Notes: generated by a model from the letters alone, not told the origin. A stretch of 44,640 nt of DNA from SIG480 sp045546975 (GCA_045546975.1 JAZQDV010000016.1:1-44640), one strand, 5' to 3'. Shown: positions 1-7,773, counted from the stretch's first letter. A program made the numbers and translations.

Positions 1-117
1 GGATACGAAGATATCGTCTTTCCATAATCCTCTGGGATACCATTCGGGATTTAATTCTACACTGCTGCAGGATGTTAAAAGCAAAAGGGATAAAACGAGC
101 AAAAAGATTTTTTTCAT
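1..117 (-). CDS. Putative lipoprotein, N-terminal part only
   Basis: An open frame starts at ATG 117 on the minus strand and runs off the left edge after 39 codons. It is too short to be a full gene and has no stop in the window. The N-terminus is a classical lipoprotein signal: two lysines, a leucine-rich stretch, then a lipobox LLTSC with the cysteine at residue 17. A GAAAGG-type ribosome binding site lies just upstream. The visible mature part is polar and was not recognised. It is the third gene of a minus-strand group with the 190-882 protein and the lytic-transglycosylase-like protein, so it may be co-transcribed with them. Function unknown; the lipoprotein nature is well supported. Confidence 0.7.
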   Translation of the reverse strand, partial: MKKIFLLVLSLLLLTSCSSVELNPEWYPRGLWKDDIFVS

Positions 118-189
118 AAAACTCTACCTTTCAATATTAAAATCAACGTAAATAGCAGCTTTGAAAAATCGCAAAACAGAGGTCTTAGT

Positions 190-882
190 TTATTCCATAT
201 ATGGGCTTATAGTTATATCGGGTAGAAGTCTGTTGCTTTTTTGATATGTTCCGCCATAGTCTCCAACAAAAACAACGGGAAGTTTATTGGTGCCGCGCAC
301 AAGCTTAAATCTATCGCTTCCCGTTTCTTTGTCATAGGCACAAATGCTTCTGTCTTTTAGAAGTTTTCCTTCATCCTGCGGAAAATGTCCTTCGATGCAA
401 ACGTCGTAATCCATCTTGCTTTTTATTGTCAGGTAACACTCTATGTATGCTTTTTCATCTTCAACTCGAAAATTCATAAAAAAACTTTCATCGTGGTTTA
501 TTTCTGCTCTGGATACGCGGGCATATTTTGTATTGTGCCAGAAGTATGGCCATACATCATTATCGGCATTACCGCCGAGGGCAGTCCAGACACATTCTTC
601 CCATTTGTCATATTCCCACTTACCGTCTGTTTTTTTGAAGATCAACACGTTACCCATAGAATAATTTTGGCCTATACAATAAAGTTCCGCCTGTTCTTTA
701 CCGTATGACATAACCTTAAAGGATTGTGTTTTGGGAATTAAACTATTTTGTTTACATAGCTCTTCAAGATTAAACTCATATCCATATCTTGCTGTAAGGT
801 ATTCGCATTTTATCATTGGAATACCCCACACTATGAAAACAATAACAAGAATAACAGATATGAACTTCAAGAAAAATTTCAT
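190..882 (-). CDS. Membrane-anchored protein of unknown function
   Basis: 230 residues. Residues about 5-25 form one hydrophobic segment followed by a soluble domain, so the protein is probably anchored with its C-terminus outside the membrane. The body is rich in aromatic residues and has several cysteines, but no family was recognised. The start ATG lies one base after the stop codon of the upstream gene (884-1798), and the ribosome binding site AGGAG sits inside that gene's end. The two are therefore very likely translationally coupled. The coding region is AT-richer than genes right of 2180. A partner or immunity role for the upstream muralytic-type enzyme is possible, but only from context. 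Confidence 0.72.
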   Translation of the reverse strand: MKFFLKFISVILVIVFIVWGIPMIKCEYLTARYGYEFNLEELCKQNSLIPKTQSFKVMSYGKEQAELYCIGQNYSMGNVLIFKKTDGKWEYDKWEECVWTALGGNADNDVWPYFWHNTKYARVSRAEINHDESFFMNFRVEDEKAYIECYLTIKSKMDYDVCIEGHFPQDEGKLLKDRSICAYDKETGSDRFKLVRGTNKLPVVFVGDYGGTYQKSNRLLPDITISPYME

Positions 883-883
883 A

Positions 884-1798
884 TTAAGTCAACTCCTGTT
901 CCATACCTAATAAGTATTGCATGTATGGATAATTAGCCTTTGCAAACAATCCAAATTCTCTAGGTTTTGGAGATGAGTTTATCCCTCTTTCTCCGCCGTA
1001 TTCTCCAATGTTGTACAATGTAGCTAAAATTGCGGTATCTCCTGAGATCTCCGGATATTCTTTGTTCCACATATTTTGAATCATAGCTAAATATGCTGCG
1101 GCATGATTTATGTTTGTTTCAGGATCTTTTAATTTGTGATAAATCTCTTTGTCACGGCTATAAGTATCCGACGAATATACCGACTTGCCTGTAAAAGGGT
1201 TTCTGAAATTGTAGTTTGTTGCTTCACTATCATAGGTTGTTGGCATATGTCCCTTATCTTCCACTTTTTTTGCAGTAGAGACCCTCACTTGACCCAAACC
1301 AACTGAACAATCCATACCTAAAAACGATTGAGTCATATCCTCAAGATCTTCGGTAATTGTTACGTTGTTAGCTTGTTCTGCATAAATGCATGCAGCAAGA
1401 ATAGCTGGATTAACACCATGCCGTTTTGCAGCAGACTTTATAAATTCAGCATTTTCAATAATAACGTCAGATGCCTTGCGGGTTTTCCATACAGACTTAC
1501 CGTTCATTTCAGCGTTTTCACTAACTTTTTTCTTATACTGTTCCTCTTTAGCTTTTTGCTGTGCAGCAGAATAGTCACCGTTTTCGAACCACATTGTCGG
1601 TTCTTTCTTATTTGACAACTGTGTTATAACAGGTTCTTCGTTCGGATTATGGATGCCGATGGGCTCAACTTCGTTTTTGGCGTTTGGATTGCGATTGATG
1701 GCATTTGTTATCGTAGGAGAAGGATTGAATCTTTGCTCTTTCGGTTTCAATTCACCCTTAAATTGCGAGCCGCGGAAAGCTCTTTGCAATTCATTCAA
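884..1798 (-). CDS. Lytic-transglycosylase-like protein, start uncertain
   Basis: 304 residues if read from TTG 1798. The C-terminal ~190 residues carry the lysozyme-like/SLT signature pattern: a catalytic-type glutamate in IYAEQ (E141), GLGQV (167-171) matching the usual GLMQ(I/V), NINHAAAYL near 233, and ILATLYNIG near 257. This suggests cleavage of peptidoglycan glycan strands. The N-terminal ~110 residues are polar and low in hydrophobicity, and no signal peptide is visible. TTG 1798 has no ribosome binding site, and the frame stays open upstream to the stop at 2159-2161, so the true N-terminus is probably missing or non-standard. It is the first gene of an AT-rich three-gene group. The enzyme class is fairly sure; whether the gene is functional is not. 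Confidence 0.62.
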   Translation of the reverse strand: MNELQRAFRGSQFKGELKPKEQRFNPSPTITNAINRNPNAKNEVEPIGIHNPNEEPVITQLSNKKEPTMWFENGDYSAAQQKAKEEQYKKKVSENAEMNGKSVWKTRKASDVIIENAEFIKSAAKRHGVNPAILAACIYAEQANNVTITEDLEDMTQSFLGMDCSVGLGQVRVSTAKKVEDKGHMPTTYDSEATNYNFRNPFTGKSVYSSDTYSRDKEIYHKLKDPETNINHAAAYLAMIQNMWNKEYPEISGDTAILATLYNIGEYGGERGINSSPKPREFGLFAKANYPYMQYLLGMEQELT

Positions 1799-2158
1799 TG
1801 CACGGTTTGTATCATCGGAAAGCTTTGGGTTTAATATGCCGGTTGTCTTGTTTCCGATCGAATCAAGAATCCACTTGTTTTCTTCTTTTGAATCCTGATT
1901 AAACCCTTCAAGGAATGGATCTGTTTGCGGAGATAGTGTACTCTCAAAAACTCTGAATCGATTATCGGCATTTTCACGAATTTTTGCAAATCTTTCCTTT
2001 CGTTCTTGTTCTCGTTTCTCTCCGTAGGGATCACTAAAGCCTTCTAAGAAATCGTCCTTCTGCTGCTTGTTCGAGCTAATGCTTACAGAATTAAGAAAAG
2101 CTTCTCTTTCGATTTTTTCTCCTGTTCCGAAATCGTAATAGTATCTTTGATTTTCGTT
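1799..2158 (-). pseudogene. Upstream open extension of the lytic-enzyme frame, no start
   Basis: These 120 codons continue the frame of the 884-1798 gene up to a TAA at 2159-2161. There is no ATG or GTG, and no TTG other than the one at 1798. The translation looks like real protein: charged, helical, and with an imperfect internal repeat around FLEGF (residues 37-41 and 82-86 of the open frame). The simplest reading is a gene that lost its 5' end, joined here to the housekeeping DNA that begins with the gamma-carbonic-anhydrase gene 20 bases away. Initiation at an unusual codon or an assembly join are alternatives. Confidence 0.5.
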
Positions 2159-2180
2159 TTAAGATTTCTCCACTCTCTTT

Positions 2181-2669
2181 TTATCTGTATTTTTCTATAA
2201 GCTCGATGTATTCTTTTGCGTTGTGACGGATCGAGTCGACCTCGCCGTCTGAAAGCTCGCGCTTGACACTTGCGGGGGAGCCGAGAATTAAGCTGCGCGG
2301 CGGAAATTTTTTATTCCCCGTGACAAGCGCGCCTGCACCGATTATTGAATCCTTACCGATTTCGGCACCGTCGAGGACGATTGCGCCCATACCGACGAGA
2401 ACATTGTCGCCCACGGTACAGCCGTGTACGATTGCGTTGTGACCTATCGTGACGCCGCGCCCGATTTTTGTTTTTGAGTGCACCGTTGCGTTGTCCTGGA
2501 TATTTGTATTATCACCGATTTCTATGCTGCCCTCATCGCCGCGGATTGCCGCGCCAAACCATACGCTGACGTTTTCTCCGAGCTCCACATCACCGACAAC
2601 TGCGGCAGAGTCTGCCACAAAAACATTATCCGAAAGCCTTGGGGATTTTCCTTTCAAATCATATATCAT
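2181..2669 (-). CDS. Gamma-carbonic-anhydrase-like hexapeptide protein
   Basis: 162 residues, the normal length for the YrdA/PaaY/gamma-carbonic-anhydrase family. The whole protein is built of left-handed beta-helix hexapeptide repeats, and three metal-ligand histidines can be placed at H64, H77 and H82. Members fold as trimers with zinc or another metal between subunits. Some hydrate CO2, but many small ones have no proven activity, so the substrate is open. The ATG at 2669 has a GAGGTG ribosome binding site. Its sigma-A promoter (2690-2718) carries a perfect dyad, listed separately. It is transcribed divergently from the epimerase at 2794. Confidence 0.88.
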   Translation of the reverse strand: MIYDLKGKSPRLSDNVFVADSAAVVGDVELGENVSVWFGAAIRGDEGSIEIGDNTNIQDNATVHSKTKIGRGVTIGHNAIVHGCTVGDNVLVGMGAIVLDGAEIGKDSIIGAGALVTGNKKFPPRSLILGSPASVKRELSDGEVDSIRHNAKEYIELIEKYR

Positions 2670-2684
2670 TTCAAATTCACCTCA

Positions 2685-2707
2685 AAAATATTGTAGCACA
2701 ATATTTT
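2685..2707. promoter_or_regulatory. Perfect 10-bp inverted repeat over the -10 box
   Basis: Two 10-base arms, AAAATATTGT and ACAATATTTT, are separated by AGC. The dyad covers the -10 hexamer of the gamma-carbonic-anhydrase gene, so a protein bound here would block that promoter. It is not followed by a U-run in a transcript position that would make it a terminator. Operator function is an inference. Confidence 0.5.
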
Positions 2708-2718
2708 ATTTGTTGCAA
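2690..2718 (-). promoter_or_regulatory. Sigma-A promoter of the gamma-carbonic-anhydrase gene
   Basis: On the minus strand TTGCAA (2713-2718), a 17-base spacer and TACAAT (2690-2695), with a TGC extended -10 element. The predicted start site is a short distance before the ATG at 2669. Confidence 0.65.
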
Positions 2719-2734
2719 ATGAGCGGGTTTTGTA

Positions 2735-2762
2735 TTGAAAAACCCCAAAAAGATAGTATAAT
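2735..2762 (+). promoter_or_regulatory. Sigma-A promoter of the epimerase gene
   Basis: TTGAAA (2735-2740), a 16-base spacer and TATAAT (2757-2762). The expected start site is near 2769, giving a leader of about 25 bases to ATG 2794. This placement argues against start codons further upstream. Confidence 0.7.
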
Positions 2763-2793
2763 AGATGTATACGAGACAAGGATGGTGTTGTGC

Positions 2794-3708
2794 ATGAAGG
2801 TAATGGTAACGGGCGGTTGCGGGTTTATAGGCTCACACATAGTAGATGCGCTCGTGGAGGATGGGCATACCGTCGCGGTAGCGGACAATCTCTCAACAGG
2901 TAATATAAAAAATCTTAATCCGAAGGCAAAGTTCTATGAGGTTGATATTCTTACAGACGCTTTCAGGGATGCGGTTGCGGATTTCAAGCCCGAGGTTATC
3001 TATCACGAGGCGGCGCAGATAGATATTCAGTGCTCAATAAAAAACTCGTCGTTTGATGCCATGACAAACGTTGTGGGAACGGTAAAGGTGCTTGAGGCAG
3101 TTCGCGATTTCGGAGTAAAGAAAATTATTTATGCATCCTCTGCCGCAGTTTACGGAAATCCCGAGTATTTGCCCGTTGACGAGAAGCATCCGAAGGCTCC
3201 CATGTCATTCTACGGAATATCAAAGTTCACTCCTGAGTATTACATAAAGACATTCTCCGATATCTACGGTTTTAAGTTTACAATTCTTCGCTATGCGAAC
3301 GTATTCGGAATCCGTCAGGACCCGAAGGGTGAGGGCGGCGTCGTTTCAATCTTCACGGATAAGCTTCTCCGTGGAGAGACTCCGATTATCTTCGGTGACG
3401 GTGAGCAGACTCGTGACTTCGTATATGTAGGTGACATCGCGGGTGCAAACCTTGCAGCACTCACAAAGGGTGACGGAGAGATAATAAACGTAGCAACCTG
3501 CAAAAAGACAACTGTAAATGAGCTTTTTGCCGTTATGTCAGGTGGGAAGGTGAAGGCGGAATACCGAGAAGCCCGTGCGGGCGATATTCTCCACAGCTAC
3601 CTTGATAACACAAAGCTTAAGACAATTCTCGGATACGATATCAAGTACTCACTTACTGAGGGCGTAAATCTCACAATGGAGCATTACAGAAAGAAGATTC
3701 AGGGCTAA
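2794..3708 (+). CDS. NAD-dependent sugar-nucleotide epimerase/dehydratase
   Basis: 304 residues, an extended short-chain dehydrogenase of the GalE/WbpP type. The Rossmann motif GGCGFIG is at residues 7-13, the catalytic serine region ASSAAVYG at 114-121, and the YxxxK pair at Y140/K144. RDFVYVGDIA is the usual C-terminal substrate-domain motif. The family interconverts UDP-sugars such as UDP-Glc/UDP-Gal or their N-acetyl forms in the cytoplasm; which one cannot be told here. ATG 2794 was chosen because the promoter start lies near 2769 and AAGGA precedes it by about 11 bases. ATG 2782 in the same frame is less likely. It is a single-gene unit closed by the hairpin at 3715. Confidence 0.87.
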   Translation: MKVMVTGGCGFIGSHIVDALVEDGHTVAVADNLSTGNIKNLNPKAKFYEVDILTDAFRDAVADFKPEVIYHEAAQIDIQCSIKNSSFDAMTNVVGTVKVLEAVRDFGVKKIIYASSAAVYGNPEYLPVDEKHPKAPMSFYGISKFTPEYYIKTFSDIYGFKFTILRYANVFGIRQDPKGEGGVVSIFTDKLLRGETPIIFGDGEQTRDFVYVGDIAGANLAALTKGDGEIINVATCKKTTVNELFAVMSGGKVKAEYREARAGDILHSYLDNTKLKTILGYDIKYSLTEGVNLTMEHYRKKIQG

Positions 3709-3714
3709 ACAAAA

Positions 3715-3742
3715 CCGCGATACTGTAAAAACAGTATCGCGG
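3715..3742. terminator. Bidirectional terminator hairpin
   Basis: A perfect 12-bp stem with an AAAA loop lies between the converging epimerase and binding-protein genes. Pyrimidine-rich DNA follows on the plus strand, and TTTTGTTT follows on the minus strand. Confidence 0.8.
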
Positions 3743-3749
3743 CTCTTCT

Positions 3750-4574
3750 TTATTTGAGTATATCTGCAAGTACCGATCTTAAAAGTATGAGCGTTGAGTC
3801 GTCATAATAAGGTGCGGTGTAGTGCTGACCGCTTGGGACCTTGTCACCCTCGGTGTAGGTGAACTGTGAGAGGATGAGGTCAACCTCTCCTGCCTCAAAC
3901 GCATCGAGGAGTTTCTTTTCAGGGTACTCCTTGATTATAAGCTCTGCTTTCATACCCTTTGCAATTTCGTATGCAACGTCTACGTTTATGCCTGTGAGTT
4001 TACCGTCCTTCTTGAAGTTGAATGGGTAAGCTTCATCACTGCATATACCGACGGTAAGCGTCTTGTCGCCCGATGTTTCGAAATTCTCTTCGCGGACGTA
4101 GGCTTCGCCGTCGCCTGGGTACTTTGCATAGGAGCGGGCGATTTTTTCACCCGTCTTAAGGTCTTTGAGCTTTGTGATTTCGGTTTCAACAAGCATAAAT
4201 ACCGAAGGGTCGTTTTTGCAGATTCCGCGGATTTGCCTGTCAATCAATGGATACTGCATCTTTATAAATCTCTCGTTTTCTGCCACTGCGAGATTTGCGT
4301 AGAAAGCAGGAAGAACAAGACCGCTGATTTTCTTGTTTAGGAGAGCATCGAGTCCTTTTTCTATACTGCTGTACTTAACGACGATGGGAGAATCGATTCT
4401 CTCAGTAATCGTCTTTTTCGAAACAAACTCTGTTACGGTACCGAGCTTATAGTCCGTAAACTGCTCTGCAACAACAAATCCGATTGGTGGCGGGGCTTTG
4501 AGTTCTTCTCCGCATGAGGTGAGAAGTGTTATAAGAAGAATAGCGGAGATGAGGCCGCATATAAACTTTTTCAT
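3750..4574 (-). CDS. Solute-binding lipoprotein with apparently swapped lobes
   Basis: 274 residues from ATG 4574, preceded by AAGGTG. A lipoprotein signal ends in LLTSC with C21, so it is attached outside the membrane. Residues about 174-270 match lobe 1 of amino-acid-binding proteins (SBP_bac_3): TVGICSDEAYPF, GKLTGINVDVA, EAGEVDLIL, then APYYDDSTLILLR. The protein ends there, where lobe 2 should follow. Residues about 41-140 instead resemble lobe 2: YKLGTVTEF, a VVKYSSIEKGLDALLNKKI segment, and NDPSVFMLVETEITKLK. The order therefore looks circularly permuted, or the gene is a tandem pair that lost its outer lobes. No permease or ATPase gene is adjacent. It has its own promoter. Ligand unknown; an amino acid is likely for the family. 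Confidence 0.75.
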   Translation of the reverse strand: MKKFICGLISAILLITLLTSCGEELKAPPPIGFVVAEQFTDYKLGTVTEFVSKKTITERIDSPIVVKYSSIEKGLDALLNKKISGLVLPAFYANLAVAENERFIKMQYPLIDRQIRGICKNDPSVFMLVETEITKLKDLKTGEKIARSYAKYPGDGEAYVREENFETSGDKTLTVGICSDEAYPFNFKKDGKLTGINVDVAYEIAKGMKAELIIKEYPEKKLLDAFEAGEVDLILSQFTYTEGDKVPSGQHYTAPYYDDSTLILLRSVLADILK

Positions 4575-4606
4575 GAGTAACACCTTCTTAAAAAAAGATT
4601 AAATAT

Positions 4607-4635
4607 ATTATACTTCAAAACACAGGAAATTACAA
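4607..4635 (-). promoter_or_regulatory. Sigma-A promoter of the binding-protein gene
   Basis: On the minus strand TTGTAA (4630-4635), a 17-base spacer and TATAAT (4607-4612), upstream of ATG 4574. It is back to back with the alaS promoter; the two -35 boxes are 7 bases apart. Confidence 0.65.
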
Positions 4636-4642
4636 GTATAGT

Positions 4643-4672
4643 TTGACATTGAAGAAGGAAATGGTGTATAAT
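4643..4672 (+). promoter_or_regulatory. Sigma-A promoter of alaS
   Basis: Both hexamers are perfect: TTGACA (4643-4648) and TATAAT (4667-4672), with an 18-base spacer. The leader to ATG 4735 is only about 55 bases, too short for a T-box riboswitch. Confidence 0.8.
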
Positions 4673-4734
4673 GTATTCTGTGAAAAAATGTTTAGTTATG
4701 TACATAAGATATATCGCAATGGAGGTTTTTTCAA

Positions 4735-7368
4735 ATGCAGTACATGGGATTAAACGAACTTCGCGAAAAGTTTTTAAGCTTCTTTGAAAGCAAAGGACAC
4801 TTGCGTCTTAAAAGCTTTCCGCTTCTTCCGCAGGGAGATAACTCACTTCTCCTCATAAATTCAGGTATGGCACCGATGAAGCCGTACTTCTCAGGTGAGG
4901 TAACACCGCCGCGCACACGCGTAACTACCTGCCAGAAGTGTATCCGTACCCCTGATATTGAGCGTGTCGGAAAGACTTCACGACACGGAACCTTCTTTGA
5001 AATGCTCGGAAACTTCTCTTTTGGTGATTACTTCAAGCCCGATGCAACAAAGTGGGCATGGGAGTTTGTAACAGAGGTTCTTGAGATTCCAAAGGAATTG
5101 CTCTATGTCTCCGTATACCTTGACGATGACGAAACCTATAATATGTGGGTTAACGAGCATGGTGTTGACCCGTCACACATGGTTCGCCTCGGCAAGGAGG
5201 ACAACTTCTGGGAAATTGGTGCAGGTCCGTGCGGCCCGTGCTCTGAGATTTACTTTGACCGCGGCCCCGAAAACGGCTGTGGCTCTCCTGACTGTAAAGT
5301 AGGTTGCGACTGCGACAGATATGTCGAGTTCTGGAACCTCGTGTTCACACAGTTCAATAACGACGGTAACGACAACTACACAGAGCTCAAGCAGAAGAAT
5401 ATAGATACAGGTATGGGTCTTGAACGTCTTGCTTGTATTATGCAGGGTGTAAACTCACTCTTCGAGGTTGATACCGTAAAGAATATTATGGAGCACATCT
5501 CCCGTCTTGCAAATGTCACGTACGGTGCAGACGAGAAGACCGATATTTCCCTCCGTATAATCACAGACCACATCCGCTCAACAACGATGATGGTATGCGA
5601 CGGTGTTATGCCGTCAAATGAGGGCAGAGGCTATGTTCTCCGCCGCCTCCTTCGCCGTGCGGCACGTCACGGAAGACTCCTTGGCATCAAGGGCACCTTC
5701 CTTCACGAGGTATGCAATACCGTTATAAAGGAAAGCTCCGGTGCATATCCTGAGCTTTTAGAGAAGGGCGAATACATCAAAAAGGTAATAAGCATGGAAG
5801 AAGAAGGCTTCAACCGCACAATCGATGCAGGTCTCTCTATCCTTGAGGATATGATGAAGAAGGTAGCGGATGCGGGAGAAAAGGTGCTTTCGGGCGACGA
5901 TGCATTCAAGCTTGCCGATACTTACGGCTTCCCGGTTGACCTCACGGTTGAGATTTTAGAGGAAAAGGGAATGTCACTTGACCGCGAGCGCTTTGATGCT
6001 TGCCTTAACGAACAGCGCGAGCGCGCACGTGCGGCTCAGGCGGCACTCGGCGATTTTGCATGGGAAAAGCTCGACCTCGGTATTGACAAGAGCGTAAAAA
6101 CAGAGTTCTTCGGTTATGATGCACTCTCAGGTGAGGGCAAGGTACTTGCCATTGTCCGCGGCGGTGAGGTTGTCAAATCCGCCGAGGCAGGAGAGCGCGT
6201 TGAGATAGTGCTTGATCGCACACCGTTCTATGCAGAATCCGGTGGACAGCTTGCTGACCACGGAAAGCTTACAAGCAAGTCAGGTTCGGTCAAGATTGAA
6301 AATGTAAAGAAGACAAAGGACGGAAAGTTCCTGCACATAGGCGAGGTTTCAGAGGGTGTTGTCTCAAGCGGAGACACGGTAGATGCAAAGGTATGCGAAA
6401 AGCGCCGTATTGCGACTGAACGTGCACACTCTGCAACGCACCTTCTCCAGAAGGCACTCCGAAACACTCTCGGTACCCATGTTGAGCAGGCAGGCTCACT
6501 TGTAGGCCCTGACTCTCTCCGTTTTGACTTTACTCACTTCTCTGCACTTACAGCAGAGGAGATTAAAAAGGTAGAAGCAGAAGTAAACTCCCAGATTCTC
6601 AAGGGAAGTGAAATTGTTGTACGCGAGATGCCGCTTGAAGAGGCAAAGAAGCTTGGCGCAATGGCACTTTTTGGTGAAAAGTACGGTGAGACGGTCCGCG
6701 TCGTAACGATGGGCGACTACTCTCTCGAGTTCTGCGGCGGTACACATCTTGACAACACTGCAAAGGCAGGTATTTTCAAAATTGTATCAGAAACAAGCAT
6801 TGCATCAGGCGTAAGACGAATTGAAGCAATTTGCGGTATGAGCGTAATTGAAAAGATAGCTGAGCTTGAAACAACAATCTTCGATGTGGCAGACGCACTC
6901 AAGTCCGCACCGAAGGAAGTCGTAACAAAGGCAACGCATCAGACAGAAGAAATAAAGACACTCCGTCAGGAGCTTTCTGCAATGAACTCGCGTATGGCAG
7001 CTCTCGATGCGGCCGACTACTTAAAGGAAGCATGCGATGTTTCCGGAATTAAGTTTGTTGCAAAGGAGATAAAGAACGCAAAGGGCGATGACCTCCGTGC
7101 AATCTGTGATGAGATGAGAAGCCTTGACGGTTCCGTCGCAGCTCTTCTCCTTTCCGTCAGTGGCGGAAAGGTAGTACTCGCTGCAACCTGCGGTCGTGAC
7201 GTTGTTGCACGCGGAATAAAGGCCGGCGATATGGTACGCGAAAGTGCAAAGACACTTGGTGGAAACGGCGGCGGAAAGCCGGATTTTGCTATGGCTGGCG
7301 CAAATGACACCTCAAAGCTTTCTGAGGCTATGAAGACAGCACTTGACTTTGTTTCACAAAAAGCATAA
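4735..7368 (+). CDS. alaS: Alanine--tRNA ligase
   Basis: 877 residues, full length for the family. It charges tRNA-Ala with alanine in the cytoplasm and hydrolyses mischarged Ser/Gly-tRNA. The class II catalytic core is N-terminal; FFEMLGNFSFGDYFK and GLERLACIMQG are typical. The editing domain carries the zinc-binding set H565 and H569 (HSATH) and C667 with H671 (CGGTH). A DHHA1/C-Ala domain closes the protein with the glycine-rich NGGGKPDFAMAG. The start is fixed by GGAGG before ATG 4735. It is driven by a consensus promoter and followed after 16 bases by the HIT gene, probably co-transcribed. No T-box leader is present. Confidence 0.98.
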   Translation: MQYMGLNELREKFLSFFESKGHLRLKSFPLLPQGDNSLLLINSGMAPMKPYFSGEVTPPRTRVTTCQKCIRTPDIERVGKTSRHGTFFEMLGNFSFGDYFKPDATKWAWEFVTEVLEIPKELLYVSVYLDDDETYNMWVNEHGVDPSHMVRLGKEDNFWEIGAGPCGPCSEIYFDRGPENGCGSPDCKVGCDCDRYVEFWNLVFTQFNNDGNDNYTELKQKNIDTGMGLERLACIMQGVNSLFEVDTVKNIMEHISRLANVTYGADEKTDISLRIITDHIRSTTMMVCDGVMPSNEGRGYVLRRLLRRAARHGRLLGIKGTFLHEVCNTVIKESSGAYPELLEKGEYIKKVISMEEEGFNRTIDAGLSILEDMMKKVADAGEKVLSGDDAFKLADTYGFPVDLTVEILEEKGMSLDRERFDACLNEQRERARAAQAALGDFAWEKLDLGIDKSVKTEFFGYDALSGEGKVLAIVRGGEVVKSAEAGERVEIVLDRTPFYAESGGQLADHGKLTSKSGSVKIENVKKTKDGKFLHIGEVSEGVVSSGDTVDAKVCEKRRIATERAHSATHLLQKALRNTLGTHVEQAGSLVGPDSLRFDFTHFSALTAEEIKKVEAEVNSQILKGSEIVVREMPLEEAKKLGAMALFGEKYGETVRVVTMGDYSLEFCGGTHLDNTAKAGIFKIVSETSIASGVRRIEAICGMSVIEKIAELETTIFDVADALKSAPKEVVTKATHQTEEIKTLRQELSAMNSRMAALDAADYLKEACDVSGIKFVAKEIKNAKGDDLRAICDEMRSLDGSVAALLLSVSGGKVVLAATCGRDVVARGIKAGDMVRESAKTLGGNGGGKPDFAMAGANDTSKLSEAMKTALDFVSQKA

Positions 7369-7384
7369 GCAGGAGGATAGATTA

Positions 7385-7726
7385 ATGTCAGACTGTTTGT
7401 TTTGTAAGATAATAAAGGGTGAGATACCCTCGACAAAGGTATATGAGGATGAGCTTGTGTATGCATTCCGTGATATTGCGCCACAGGCACCGACCCACAT
7501 CCTTGTGATTCCGAAGGAGCATATTGCATGCGTTGCGGAGATAAACGAAAAAAACTCCGCCGTTGTATCACACATCTTTGAAGTGATAGCAAAGATTGCA
7601 AAGGCTGAAGGACTTGAAGACGGATACCGCGTAGTATCCAACTGCGGGGCAGATGCAGGACAGACTGTTTTCCACCTCCACTTTCACATTCTCGGCGGAA
7701 AGAAACTCAATGTAGAAATGGCATAA
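7385..7726 (+). CDS. HIT family (HinT-type) nucleotide hydrolase
   Basis: 113 residues from ATG 7385, with AGGAGG placed 8 bases upstream. The longer frame starting at 7343 overlaps alaS and is not credible. The C-terminal histidine triad HLHFHIL is the HIT catalytic motif, and C4/C7 near the N-terminus form the zinc site common in HinT proteins. The family hydrolyses purine phosphoramidates and aminoacyl-adenylates in the cytoplasm. The position right behind alaS suits a role in clearing aminoacyl-AMP, but that link is inferred. Transcription ends at the long hairpin directly after the stop. Confidence 0.93.
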   Translation: MSDCLFCKIIKGEIPSTKVYEDELVYAFRDIAPQAPTHILVIPKEHIACVAEINEKNSAVVSHIFEVIAKIAKAEGLEDGYRVVSNCGADAGQTVFHLHFHILGGKKLNVEMA

Positions 7727-7763
7727 AAAATACCGCGAAAGAGTTTTCTTTCGCGGTATTTTT
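7726..7763. terminator. Bidirectional terminator, long hairpin
   Basis: A 17-bp perfect stem whose core is TACCGCGAAAGA and its complement, with the loop GTTT. It has A-runs on the left and T-runs on the right, so it can stop both the hinT transcript (+) and the acpP transcript (-). Confidence 0.85.
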
Positions 7764-7773
7764 GCGTTATAGA

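Noticed and set aside
2100..2158. RHS-repeat-like wording (RYYYDFGTGE) near the top of the startless frame
   Set aside because: The resemblance to the RHS core RYYDPETG is short and not followed by the expected downstream core residues; too weak to call a toxin.
2449..2793. Long N-terminal extension of the epimerase frame reaching back to 2449
   Set aside because: It lies antisense to the gamma-carbonic-anhydrase gene and upstream of the promoter at 2735-2762; the Rossmann motif starts right after ATG 2794.
4673..4734. T-box riboswitch before alaS
   Set aside because: The leader from the consensus promoter is only about 55 bases, and no T-box sequence or terminator/antiterminator pair is present.
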